Below, piece after piece: positions 40,193 to 50,299 of a stretch of 64,000 bases of DNA. Within the stretch, counting starts at the first letter, position 1. Every line of letters starts with the position of its first letter. The position numbers were made by a program, and so were the translations under genes. The stretch is from Rhynchopus euleeides (lineage: Eukaryota > Euglenozoa > Diplonemea > Diplonemida > Diplonemidae), in contig OY723281.1 in assembly GCA_963210315.1 (NCBI GenBank), positions 930,001 through 994,000 of the forward strand. The letters are read 5' to 3'. The notes below the pieces were generated by a model that was not told the origin of the DNA, ran no database searches, and was given only the letters and a program-made list of their open reading frames with translations.

Positions 40193-41332
40193 ATGGAAGT
40201 GTCTGTCCGTCATCGCGAGACCGGAGACAGCTGTGTCGTCGGTGTTCCGGAAGGCGGGACCGTGGTCGGGCTGAAGGCGGATGCGCTCAACGAGATGTTC
40301 CCTGGTTCTATTAACCCAGTCCGTGAGGCTGAAAACGTCGCAGCACACATCGAAGGGTGTGAGGAGGAGCTGGACGATGCACAGCGCGTTGCCGACACGG
40401 GTCTGGAGGACGGGGGTGCTGTCCAGCTCGTCCCACGCTGGCCCATCGTCAAGGCTCCCGCAGTCTACTCATCGACCCATTACGGCGAGATGCGCCGCAT
40501 CACACTGTCGAGGTGTGGGACGCTGTGTGCTGTGGGTTACTACAACGGACACATCACTGTGGTTGACACCACCACCGCTGCTGTGGTGGCGGACTTCACA
40601 CACGGCAACGAGGCGATTTTTTCTACTGCGTTCTCTGTCTGTGGGACGTGGTTGGCAACGTGCTCTGAGGACGGCACCATCTGCGTGTGGCTGACTTCAA
40701 CTTGGGAGGAGGTGTGCATGCTGCACCACAACACGGCCGTGTACAGTGCAGCGTGGACACACTGCGGACGTCTGGTGTCCGGAGACAAATCAGGCAAAGT
40801 GCGTGTGTGGGACTTGAAGGGCACGCCGAGCGCCACAGTGCTGGAGGGTCACAGCTATGCTGTTGACAGCATTGCTGTGTCGGGCACGAGGATCTTCAGC
40901 GGGTCACAAGACAAGAGCATCCGTGTGTGGGACATCAGCACCCTCACACACACACACACCCTGGATGGGCACACTGATTGGGTGACCGGCGTCGCCCTGA
41001 CTCAGGACGAGCAGCACCTGGTGTCGTGCTCTCAGGACAAGTCGCTCAAGGTGTGGTGCACAACCTCCCTCAGCTGCCTGCGTACTGTGCAACTGGGCGC
41101 CTCTGCCGTCTCACTTGCTGTGTCACAGCCAGGTGATGTTGTTGCGATAAAAACTATCGGTACCACCACCAGACTGTACCGCCTCAGCACAGGTGAGTGT
41201 CTGGGGAAGGTGGTGGGCTCACACGTTGGTGGTGTTGCACTCAGCCTCTGCGGGAGGTGGGTCTTCACACCAACACCAACGAACTACGGCACTTCAGTCA
41301 CTGTGTGTGATGTGTCTTCCGTTTCACCCTGA
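40193..41332 (+). CDS. WD40-H: variable-face WD40 protein, 379 aa
   Basis: Single exon, MEVSVRHRETGDSC start as in B. Face residues: THY-GEMRR, GY-YN-GH, HG-NEA-I-FS-T, TCS-E-DGT, SGD-KSGK-V, GHS-YA-V-D, SGS-Q-D, GHT-DW-V-T, SCS-Q-D-K-S. The last blade is longer by several codons (AIKTIGTTTRL; VVGSHVGG; TPTPTNYGTSV). VDTTT replaces FDTTT and ADFTHG replaces ADLTHG. C-terminus TVCDVSSVSP is shared with F, against SVCAVSSVSP in the others, a sign of segment exchange among paralogs. Function inferred as for A. Confidence 0.85.
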   Translation: MEVSVRHRETGDSCVVGVPEGGTVVGLKADALNEMFPGSINPVREAENVAAHIEGCEEELDDAQRVADTGLEDGGAVQLVPRWPIVKAPAVYSSTHYGEMRRITLSRCGTLCAVGYYNGHITVVDTTTAAVVADFTHGNEAIFSTAFSVCGTWLATCSEDGTICVWLTSTWEEVCMLHHNTAVYSAAWTHCGRLVSGDKSGKVRVWDLKGTPSATVLEGHSYAVDSIAVSGTRIFSGSQDKSIRVWDISTLTHTHTLDGHTDWVTGVALTQDEQHLVSCSQDKSLKVWCTTSLSCLRTVQLGASAVSLAVSQPGDVVAIKTIGTTTRLYRLSTGECLGKVVGSHVGGVALSLCGRWVFTPTPTNYGTSVTVCDVSSVSP

Positions 41333-42847
41333 GTGCATTGTCTCGTCGCCCTGTTTCCCTGCCATCTGTGATTGGCATGTTGTTCGCACCCTGTGCCTTG
41401 GCTCAGAAGTGTTGGCTCGGAACCTGCTTCCCTCGACTTGTGTTTGCTGTGTGTTGTTCTCACCTCGTGTGCCCAGAGAGTATCCCACCCCTCGCCTCCG
41501 CTGGGCATCCTTCAGCGGCCACCCTGCACAGAAGAGGAACTGGCCTTCCCCGCCCACAACAGCCACAGCTCACGATCTAGGCGACATTCCTGTGACAGGT
41601 CCCTGGAAGGCCTGTTTGGTCAGAAACCAGTCATTTTTCGATTTTTGGGGACGAAAATGCAAAAATTTCTAAATTTTTGGTGTGATCATGGAACCCCCCA
41701 GAACTGGCACAGACCTGGCACAGAACTGGCACAGAACACCGGTCCACAATCCTTCAGGAAATGTCCGTGCAGGTTTGTAGTGGCCCTGTAGTGGGTCGAG
41801 AGACCACAAACAAACCTTGTGGTGAGCCCCAGTGACGAAATGCTAGTTATGGGTGTGAATCGGCACCCCATGGCCAAATGACCCTATCACAATACGCACA
41901 GATTCCTAATATTCAACTGAACAGGGGTTGGAAAACCAGAGGGTGAGGTACTACTGGGTCACGTCAGTGGGTGGCAGGTACCTAAGGTGCAGTCCATAAC
42001 GGCTGTCTGTCGGGCCCAATCGGGAGCGAGTCACTTCCCCACACCTGAAGCAAACGAACATTCCAGGGGTGGTGTGTGGCACCGACACTGCAAAAGTGAC
42101 CCCACTACGATTTGCACGGAGTCCAATTATTCAAATGAATGCAAACCGGATGTTGGGGATTGAAAATCGGGTTCCATGTCGTTTCTGTGTACGTGTGGTT
42201 CCTCAGACTCACTGCCTTTGAGGTTTAAGGTCGTGGCTGTGCCGACTACTGCACAGTGCACCACCGACCGAGAGCCCAGCACAGTCCACTCGAGCCCTTC
42301 CAGGGCCTGTGGTGTCACCTCAGAGGCACCCACGCCTTGGAACCAGACCCACATTTCAGGGGTGATGTGTGGCACCTACGCCAATAAAGTGACCCCACTA
42401 CGATCCGCACAGATTCCGAATATTCAAATGAACGGGTTTGTGAAAAACCGTCTGGGGGTCCCGCTGGGTCTGGGTGGGTGTTGGCTGCCCGACTGACCCT
42501 GTCACAAGAAGTGAACTCTCCCAGTCTCCGACACACGCCAAACCCACATACTTGGTGCTGAAGAGGCCCCAGGCCCTCAGGATTGCGAGGACCGGCCCCA
42601 TGTTGGGGCCAAGTTAGCTACCATTTCCCCAGGGTACATTTCTCGAAGGATTCCTGAAGGGCCCCCAGAACTGGCACAGACCTGGCACAGAACCGGCACA
42701 GAACTGGCACAGAACCCCTATATGATCACACCAATTTTTGGGATTTTTTGGGATTTTTTTGGGTGAGAATTTTGGGTGAAATTTTTCACTTTTTGGCCGG
42801 GAAAAATTTGCGAGCGCTTTGCAGGACGTCGCCACGAGAGACAATTT
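41333..42847. repeat. Interval of ACGATCCGCACGGATTCCGAATATTC-type repeats
   Basis: No gene. A motif of about 50 bp (TGACCCCACTACGATCCGCA, then GATTCCGAATATTCAAATGA) occurs near 41880, 42096 and 42394, and again at 59953 and 60121 inside O3. GTGTGGCACC often precedes it. TGGCACAGACCTGGCACAGA strings recur at 41705 and 42670, and in single form at 43067 and 56265. Relics of a common element family are likely. Confidence 0.55.
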
Positions 42848-43036
42848 GAGCCCGATTTCGAGGTTCGGGTTCGGGTTGACCCTAGACCCTACTCAACCCT
42901 AGGGGTAGGGTCAAGGGTTTACCCTAACCCTAACCCGAGGGCTGGGTAGCGTGATGGGTCCCCAACCCGAACCCTAGGATTGGGTAGGGTATGGGGTTAA
43001 CCCTCACCCGAACCCTCGGGTTGGGTCTCACAATGC
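42848..43036. repeat. Telomere-like block T1 (degenerate CCCTAA)
   Basis: TTTACCCTAACCCTAACCCG, GGTTCGGGTTCGGGTTG, ATTGGGTAGGG and similar, in both orientations. Copies at 56053-56240 (T2) and 59715-59770 plus 62253-62395 (T3, split by O3). The pattern is too uniform between copies for chance; it is a dispersed block and not a terminal telomere. Confidence 0.7.
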
Positions 43037-43488
43037 ATGGTGTGATCCAGGAATCCCCCAGATCTGGCACAGACCTGGCACAGAACCCCTATTGGGCCAC
43101 ACCAAATGGAGCTTTTTTTGTACCAGACACACCTGTGTGTCAGAGGAAATGCGACAGATACACTGAAGGAGTCGAAGCGCAGCGAAGCTTCTGGTGGATG
43201 CGTGCAATGCAAGCAAGCGAAAGATTCCAGAAGTGTGTCAGCAGTATTTTGTGTAGCCTCATGCAATGAAGGAGGAAATGGAGCACGGAGAAAGCAGGTC
43301 CGATTTGAGTTTACGGCACGCGTAGTGCCGTAATTGTTGCCTGCTCAGGTCACGGTCAAAAAGACTGTTGGCAGCGCACGTATAGACACCCATACACGCA
43401 CAGGTGCGCACAAACAATGGCGCGCAAGCCCCCTTGTGCCCCCTCCCCCCCATGTCATGCAGAGGCCGCATAAAGCACCGGGTATCAC

Positions 43489-43815
43489 TCAGGCAGGCAT
43501 GGGACAAGGTCTCACGCCCGAGGCTGAGGAGGATAGGCACTGGATTTCAGACACAGCCTGCACAACAAGTGAAAGGGTGATCCTTGTGATTCCTTCTGCT
43601 TCTTTTTCAATCCCCCGCTCCATGTTGGCCTGTCGCGCCCATTGCTTGGGGTGCAGGACCTCACCCATGATTGACGGGGTGGGCAGCATAGCGGACGATG
43701 ACGTAGCATCGACCCACAGGGCTTGCACTTTCTGGGACACCCCCTGAAACAGCTGCGTGATGAACTCATGACCATGACGCACAGTGTGCATCATGTTCAA
43801 AAGATGGCATGACAC
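43489..43815 (-). CDS. Possible small ORF, duplicated at 56672-57010
   Basis: 108 codons (MSCHLLNMMHTVRHGHEF...). The duplicate at 56672-57010 stays open with mostly conservative changes and an in-frame length change (HPKQWAR against HPKEVAGAWAR). That hints at coding, but the two copies are recent duplicates and share no recognised domain. Confidence 0.25.
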   Translation of the reverse strand: MSCHLLNMMHTVRHGHEFITQLFQGVSQKVQALWVDATSSSAMLPTPSIMGEVLHPKQWARQANMERGIEKEAEGITRITLSLVVQAVSEIQCLSSSASGVRPCPMPA

Positions 43816-44506
43816 GCATGATCCAACAGGCTACCTTTCAAACGGGGGGTGCCTGTCCCTGCTGGACAGGCACACGGCACAGGGGGGTCTGGGGGGGCTC
43901 CGCCCCCCAGCCGCTGGAGGCCACAGTAGTTAACGTCTGTTCACAGGTTGAAATGATCCATGTCCTGTCAAGCCCCTGACCAAAGTCGGTAGGTTGATGG
44001 GTCGATGCCCTCAACCCACCAACCCATCGATCCAAGGGAGTGAGGACTGGGAGCCAGAAGTGAAGAACAGGAGCCCCGCCACACGGCATGCAGCCCCACA
44101 CCCACCCAGCCTTGCCCCCCACCCCATTCGTTGTTGGGCAGCTCTGCTGGCTGGTGGACAGGGTGGGGAGGGCCAGAGAGTGTCGAGCACTGCTTGGCTA
44201 GCATTCGGGGCTTTCGCTCGGAAGTGCAGAAACGTGGCAGTGGTACTGTCCTGGACCTTCGACTTACACATGTCCACACGTCAGACGGGCCGATGAACCG
44301 GCACAGGAGTGTGTGTGGGTGTTGTTGCGATCGACGAACCCTCTACTCTTCGTCGCTCTTCTCTTCTCTGTTGCAGGCATGCACCCCCTACCGACCACCC
44401 TACACATTTGGTGGGCTAAAGAAGGTTCCCTGCCCACCGCAGCAGGGCGTGTGGGGCACACCACCCCACGCGCACACCGCCACCCACACAGCCTCCTCCC
44501 GGCACC

Positions 44507-46130
44507 ATGTCTGCGAGGGGCGGGAAGAAGGGGAGGTGCGTGACGCCCCCCGCAGCGGAGCCGGGCACTCCCCCACAGAGCGCGTCGAAGCGGCGTCGCG
44601 TCACGGCCTGCCCGGTGCAATCGCCTGCGACCCCGGGTGCTGTGGGTGGGTCCCTGGAGGGGGGCATCGCGGCGGAGGGGGGCCCAGTCGTGGAGAAGGT
44701 GCTCGCCACCAACCCCACAGAGCCCGCAGGTGTCGAACCCAGCAGCAAGAGTATGGCAGCACCAATGCAAGTAACATGTTTTGTGTGTGTTTCCGTGTGG
44801 GGAAGGGTCAACCCGACAGTGCAGTGTCATTGGAGTGTCATCAGAACTGTTGTGGCTGGGAAGTAGATAGGTCGCTTTCGATAGTTCAACAATGCGCAAC
44901 TGCGGGACCTGTGATTTTGTGTGTACGCTTGTGCGACCTGACAACCATCTCGACACCTCACCTCCTCCCAGCCACCCCACCACAGGGATGGACGGCCCCA
45001 CCGTGGATGTGACTGTGCGTCACAGCGGGACCGGTGACAGCTGTGTCGTCGGTGTTCCGGAAGGCGGGACCGTGGTCGGGCTGAAGGCGGATGCGCTCAA
45101 CGAGATGTTCCCGGGTTCTATCAACCCAGTCCGTGAGGCTGAAAACGTCGCAGCACACATCGAAGGGTGTGAGGAGGAGCTGGACGATGCACAGCGTGTT
45201 GCCGACACGGGTCTGGAGGACGGGGGTGCTGTCCAGCTCGTCCCACGCTGGCCCATCGTCAAGGCTCCCGCAGTCTACTCATCGACCCATGGCGAGATCT
45301 GCCGCATCACACTGTCGAGGTGTGGGACGCTGTGTGCTGTGTGTTACCTCAACGGACACATCACTGTGTTTGACACCACCACCGCTGCTGTGGTGGCGGA
45401 CTTAACACACGGCAACGAGACGATTTGTCACACTGCATTCTCTGTCTGTGGGACGAGGTTGGCAACGTGCTCTGAGGACGGCACCATCTGCGTGTGGCTG
45501 ACTTCAACTTGGGAGGAGGTGTGCATGCTGCGCAACAACCGCAGCGGCGTGTGCAGTGCAGCGTGGACACACTGCGGACGTCTGGTGTCAGGAGGCGACA
45601 GAGGCAATGTGAATGTGTGGGACTTGAAGGGCACACCGAGCGCCACAGTGCTGGAGGGTCACAGCGATGTTGTTATCAGCATTGCTGTGTCGGGCACGAG
45701 GATCTTCAGCGGGTCAGATGACAAGACCATCCGTGTGTGGGACATCAGCACCCTCACACACACACACACCCTGGATGGGCACACTAATTGGGTGAGTTGC
45801 ATGGCCCTGACTCAGGACGAGCAGCACCTGGTGTCGTGCTTTGACGACAAGTCACTCAAGGTGCGGTGCACAACCTCCCTCAGCTGCCTGCGTACTGTGC
45901 AACTGGGCAACTCTCCCCACTCACTTGCTGTGTCACAGCCAGGTGATGTTGTTGCAGTGGAAGGTGGGTTCACCACCAGACTGTACCGCCTCAGCACAGG
46001 AGAGTGTCTGGGGGAGGTGGACTCAATGGGTGGTGGTGTTGCACTCAGCCTCTGCGGGAGGTGGGTCTTCACACCAACGAACCGCAGCCCTTCAGGCTCT
46101 GTGTGTGCTGTGTCTTCCGTTTCACCCTGA
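44507..46130 (+). CDS. WD40-I: two-exon variable-face WD40 gene, about 455 aa
   Basis: Exon 1 is 44507-44729, intron 44730-44985 (GCAG|GTGTCG ... CCACCACAG|GG), exon 2 44986-46130, phase 1 as in D, F and J. Face residues: THG-EICR, CY-LN-GH, HG-NET-I-CH-T, TCS-E-DGT, SGGDRGN-V, GHS-DV-V-I, SGS-D-D, GHT-NW-V-S. Framework oddities: CGTRLATC (W to R), LKVRC (W lost) and VNVW. The tryptophan loss in one WD motif is tolerated in many propellers. The 3' part matches copy C, and the blade reading SCMALTQDE matches copy J, showing mosaic ancestry. The final strand reads NRSPSGSVCAVSS. Confidence 0.75.
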
Positions 46131-46749
46131 GTGCAGTGCCTGTTCCCTGTGCTCCTTGTGTGGTTGGCATGCGATCTTTTGCGCCGTGTTGTCTTCTAGC
46201 CTCGCAACACAGCACCACCTGACTCCTGCTCTGTTTGGAGGCAGCTGATGCGTTTGGATCTGGGATGGGAAGAGGGCAAATGATTGACGCAGTGACCTCT
46301 CTGCAGACTGGTCCGCACACCCCCTGCCTCACCAAGCCCCCCCCTCGCAATGCACACCTGAGACCAGTGTTGTTTCGTAGTATTTTGGGGCCTGGCAAGA
46401 TGGAATTCCCCTGCACTGCACTGCACCGCATGCTGCTCGTTGGGCAGGGGTGCAGCAGAAGGCAGCGTTGGGGGTGGGGGGGAGGGTGGTGTGAGCGCCT
46501 TGGTTATCCACATGGTGCTGCTGGCGGCATCGCCCTGGCTCAGGACGCTCAGGAGTGTGTGTGGGTGTTGTTGCGATCGACGAACCCTCTACTCTTCGTC
46601 GCTCTTCTCTTCTCTGTTGCAGGCATGCACACCCAACCGACCACCCTACACATTTGGTGGGCTAAAGAAGGTTCCCTGCCCACCGCAGCAGGGCGTGTGG
46701 GCACACCACCGCACGCGCACACCACCACCCACAGGCACCTCCCGTCACC
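46131..46749. other. Spacer and leader of WD40-J
   Basis: Tail unit at 46196-46365, then GGGGCCTGGCAAGATGGAAT and the leader block (about 46549-46749). It is the duplicate of 4773-5392. Confidence 0.6.
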
Positions 46750-47757
46750 ATGTCTGCGAGGGGCGGGATGAAGGGGAGGTGCGTGACGCCCCCCGCATGG
46801 GAGCCAGGCACTCCCCCACAGAGCGCGTCGAAGCGGCGTCGCGTCACGGCCTGCCCGGTGCAATCACCTGCGACCCCGGGTGCTGTGGGTGGGTCCCTGG
46901 AGGGGGGCATCGCGGCGGAGGGGGGCCCAGTCGTGGAGAAGGTGCTCGCCACCAGCCCCACAGAGCCCGCAGGTGTCGAACCCAGCAGCAAGAGTATGGC
47001 AGCACCAATGCAAGGAACAAGTTTCGTGTGTGTTTCCGTGTGGGAAGGGTCAACGTGACAGGGCAATTGGAGTGTCATCAGAACTGTTGTTGCGGGAAGG
47101 AGAGGTTGCCTTCTGATAGTTCTTCCGCAGCCCAACTGTGTGGGTACTTCGGGAGTGTTGATAATGGGTGGGATGTGATGTGCATAACAAAGCAATTGAT
47201 CAACGCAATAAACTGTATGGGGACTTGTTCCGTGATGTTGTGTGCAAGCTTGTGTCCCGACAACCATCTCGACACGACACCTCGCCTCCTCCCAACCACC
47301 ACTACCACAGGGATGGACGGCCCCACCGTGGATGTGACTGTGCGTCACACGGGGACGGGCCACAGCTGTGTCGTCGGTGTTCCGGAAGGCGGGACCGTGG
47401 TCGGGCTGAAGGCGGATGCGCTCAACGAGATGTTCCCGGGTTCTATCAACCCAGTCCGTGAGGCTGAATACGTCGCAGCACACATCGAAGGGTGTGAGGA
47501 GGAGCTGGACGATGCACAGCGTGTTACCGACACGGGTCTGGAGGACGGGGGTGCTGTCCAGCTCGTCCCACGCTGGCCCATCGTCAAGGCTCCCTCAGTC
47601 TACTCATCGACCCAGGGCGACGCGGTGTGGGGCATCACACTGTCGAGGTGTGGGACGCTGTGTGCTGTGGGTTACTACGACAGCGGGCACATCACTGTGT
47701 TTGACACCACCACCGCTGCTGTGGTGGCGGACTTAACACACGGCAACAAGACGATTT
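46750..47757 (+). pseudogene. WD40-J, 5' part: exon 1 and first blades, cut by a 4.7 kb insertion
   Basis: Exon 1 is 46750-46972, intron 46973-47310, exon 2 from 47311 (MDGPTVDVTVRHTGTGHSC). Family sequence stops at HGNKTIF in a T-run near 47757. After this the frame runs through unrelated sequence to a stop at 47897. The missing middle and end are found in order at 52483-52730 and 53010-53481. Exon 1 has K-to-M and A-to-W changes (GGMKGR, PPAWEP) relative to D. Likely inactive unless the insertion is spliced out. Confidence 0.8.
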
Positions 47758-48139
47758 TTTTGCACATAACACACCTGTGTGGTACGGGAAATGCTACGAG
47801 GAACGCGATGGACTCGGGACTGCTGCTGGCCTCTCTTGCTATGGTTTACTTATGTTTCGTGCTCCACCTGCTCCACCTCATTCTGCACTTCAGATGATCC
47901 ACTTCACGTGGGTTACGGGGTTTGGGACAACGATGATATGTTGTGTCCGACGACAAGGTAAGGTAAGCTCATCGAGGTACACCAAACCGGAGTTGTCAAA
48001 TCAAAAAAGACACACCGCCCGAGAGGCAATTGGTGTGACACAACAGCGATGACACAACCACTCTGCCCGAGGGGGCGCGTTTTTAGCGACCGAGACCTCC
48101 TCTCCTGACTGAGGGACACACGATCTGACCGTCCGAGAG

Positions 48140-49160
48140 ACGCAGCATTCTACCCTGCCCGAGGGGCACCCACTCTCCTGACCGAGAGACACGCAGTCTT
48201 GCCCGAGGGGCACCTGGTTTCCTGACCGAGACAATATTCTGCCCGAGGGGCACTCACTCTCCCGACCGAGAGACACGCAGTTTTGCCCGAGGGGCACCTG
48301 TTCTCCTGACCGAGACAATATTCTGCCCGAGGGGCACCCACTCTCCCGACCGAGAGACGCAGCATCTCGCCCGAGGGGCACCTGTTCTCCTGACCGAGAC
48401 AAAAATTTTGCCCGAGGGGCACCCACTCTCCCGACCGAGAGACACGCAGTCTTGCCCGAGGGGCACCTGTTCTCCTGACCGAGACAATATTCTGCCCGAG
48501 GGGCATCCACTCTCCCGACCGAGAGACGCAGCATCTCGCCCGAGGGGCACCTGTTCTCCTGACCGAGACAATATTCTGCCCGAGGGGCACTCACTCTCCC
48601 GACCGAGAGACACGCAGTTTTGCCCGAGGGGCACCCGGTTTCCTGACCGAGACAAAACTATGCCCGAGGGGCACCCACTCTCCCGACCGAGAGACGCAGC
48701 ATCTCGCCCGAGGGGCACCTGTTCTCCTGACCGAGACAAAAATTTTGCCCGAGGGGCACCCACTCTCCCGACCGAGAGACACGCAGTCTTGCCCGAGGGG
48801 CACCTGTTCTCCTGACCGAGACAATATTCTGCCCGAGGGGCATCCACTCTCCCGACCGAGAGACGCAGCATCTCGCCCGAGGGGCACCTGTTCTCCTGAC
48901 CGAGACAATATTCTGCCCGAGGGGCACTCACTCTCCCGACCGAGAGACACGCAGTTTTGCCCGAGGGGCACCCGTTATCCTGACCGAGACAAAACTATGC
49001 CCGAGGGGCACCCACTCTCCCGACCGAGAGACGCAGCATCTCGCCCGAGGGGCACCTGTTCTCCTGACCGAGACAAAAATTTTGCCCGAGGGGCACCCGC
49101 TCTCCCGACCGAGAGATACACAATCTTGCCCGAGGGGCACCAAATCCCGACCGAGAAGAC
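48140..49160. repeat. Minisatellite with 337 bp higher-order repeat
   Basis: Units of about 40-44 bp start GCCCGAGGGGCAC and alternate between two types, one ending CTCCTGACCGAGACAA..., the other CTCCCGACCGAGAGAC.... Eight units form a higher-order repeat: GCCCGAGGGGCACCTGTTCT followed by CGAGACAAAAATTTT begins at 48369, 48706 and 49043, a spacing of 337 bp each time. Frames on both strands stay open only because of the repeat. Confidence 0.9.
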
Positions 49161-49659
49161 GACCCTCACACCATGCTCGTGTCAGGTCTCAAGAGGGCCG
49201 AAGCCGCGGTTGAGGACAACAACACCCCCACGCACTGGTTCTAATAAATGACGGCGAGGTGCACGGGGGGATCAGCACGAAGGAGGGGCGCAAAAAGATG
49301 GGGATGATGACGCCGTGGTGTTCAAGGTGGTCCTCCGCCGCTTATGAACGTGACAGCGGGACAGCGCTGCGCCCGTGGCCGCAGCGGATTGAGGACATTC
49401 CCATCAGCCATCGAGACTATCACCGCGCCTCGCCGAAAACCTGCTTCACGCTTGATCGCGCTCAAGGTTTCCAAACGCATACTTCAGCTGGAGGTTCCGT
49501 CACAGAGGCGCTGACAAAGGCGGGACCAAGAGCAACAGTCGGGTGCTGATAAATGGGTCGATACTGATGCAGCAAAGTGACGTCAGTGATATCCAACTCC
49601 TACTTTCCTGACCGAGACACGATCTTGCCGAGGAGCATCGGACCGAGACACCCACTTCT
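49161..49659. other. Unique spacer between the two tandem arrays
   Basis: No gene recognised. A frame at 49259-49549 is open but unsupported. Tandem-array sequence restarts with GACCGAGACACGATCTTGCC at 49610. Confidence 0.4.
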
Positions 49660-50290
49660 GCCTGAGGGGCACCTAGCCGAGACGCATTTTTCCTGCCCGA
49701 GGGGCATCTCGCCGAGACATTACCTGCCTGAGGGGCACCTGGCCACGACATACCTACAGCTTACGCTTGCGGGGCACCCTGCCTGAGGAGCACCTGGCCA
49801 AGACATACATTTCCGCCTACGAGGCACCCTGCCCGAGGGGCACCTGGTCAAGACACACACTTCCGCCTACGGGGCACCCTGCCCGAGGGGCACCTGGCCA
49901 AGACAGACACCTCTGCCTACGAGGCACCCTGCCCGAGGGGCACCTGGCCAAGACATACACTTCCGCCTACGAGGCACCCTGCCCGAGGGGCACCTGGCCA
50001 AGACATACACTTCCGCCTACGAGGCACCCTGCCCGAGGGGCACCTGGCCAAGACATACACTTCCGCCTACGAGGCACCCTGCCCGAGGGGCACCTGGTCA
50101 AGACATACATTTCCGCCTACGGGGCACCCTGCCTGAGGGGCATCTGGCCGCGACATACACTTCCGCCTACGGGGCACCCTGCCTGAGGGGCACCTGGCCA
50201 AGACGCACATTCATGCCCGAGGGACACCGGGCCGAGACATTACATTCCCTGCCTGAGGGACACCTGGCCGAGACACATTCCTGCCGAGGG
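49660..50290. repeat. Second tandem array, 50 bp period
   Basis: Units GCCTACGAGGCACCCTGCCC followed by GAGGGGCACCTGGCCAAGAC, with starts at 49921, 49971 and 50021, giving an exact 50 bp period. It shares the CCCGAGGGGCACCTG core with the first array, so both derive from one ancestral unit. Confidence 0.9.
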
Positions 50291-50299
50291 GCACTCACT

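Larger units (their letters stand above)
42848..44870. repeat. Segmental duplication SD1, copy 1
   Basis: Matches 56053-58065 from the telomere-like block through the WD40 exon 1 and into its intron. Shared landmarks: GAGTCGAAGCGCAGCGAAGC, GGCACGCGTAGTGCCG, a minus-strand ORF, TGCTGGACAGGCACACGGC, the leader block and exon 1. A shorter copy of the right part is at 35680-36480, and of the middle at about 62426-62610. Confidence 0.8.

Noticed and set aside
42860-43030. A true chromosome end
   Set aside because: The repeats are degenerate, occur in both orientations, are present three times in the window, and are followed by more genes.
46440-47897. A single 485-codon frame running through the J leader, intron and WD40 start
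   Set aside because: It uses a frame different from the conserved MSARGG exon and includes intron and R60 sequence. The homologous regions of D, F and I do not keep it open.
48001-49251. Long open frames on both strands across the minisatellite
   Set aside because: They result from repeat units and composition that happen to lack stops. Mirror frames on both strands are equally open, and there is no domain.
48140-50290. CRISPR-like array (repeats of about 40-50 bp with alternating segments)
   Set aside because: The 'spacers' are themselves repeated in a fixed order, the genome looks eukaryotic and no cas-like gene is present. It is a minisatellite with higher-order structure.
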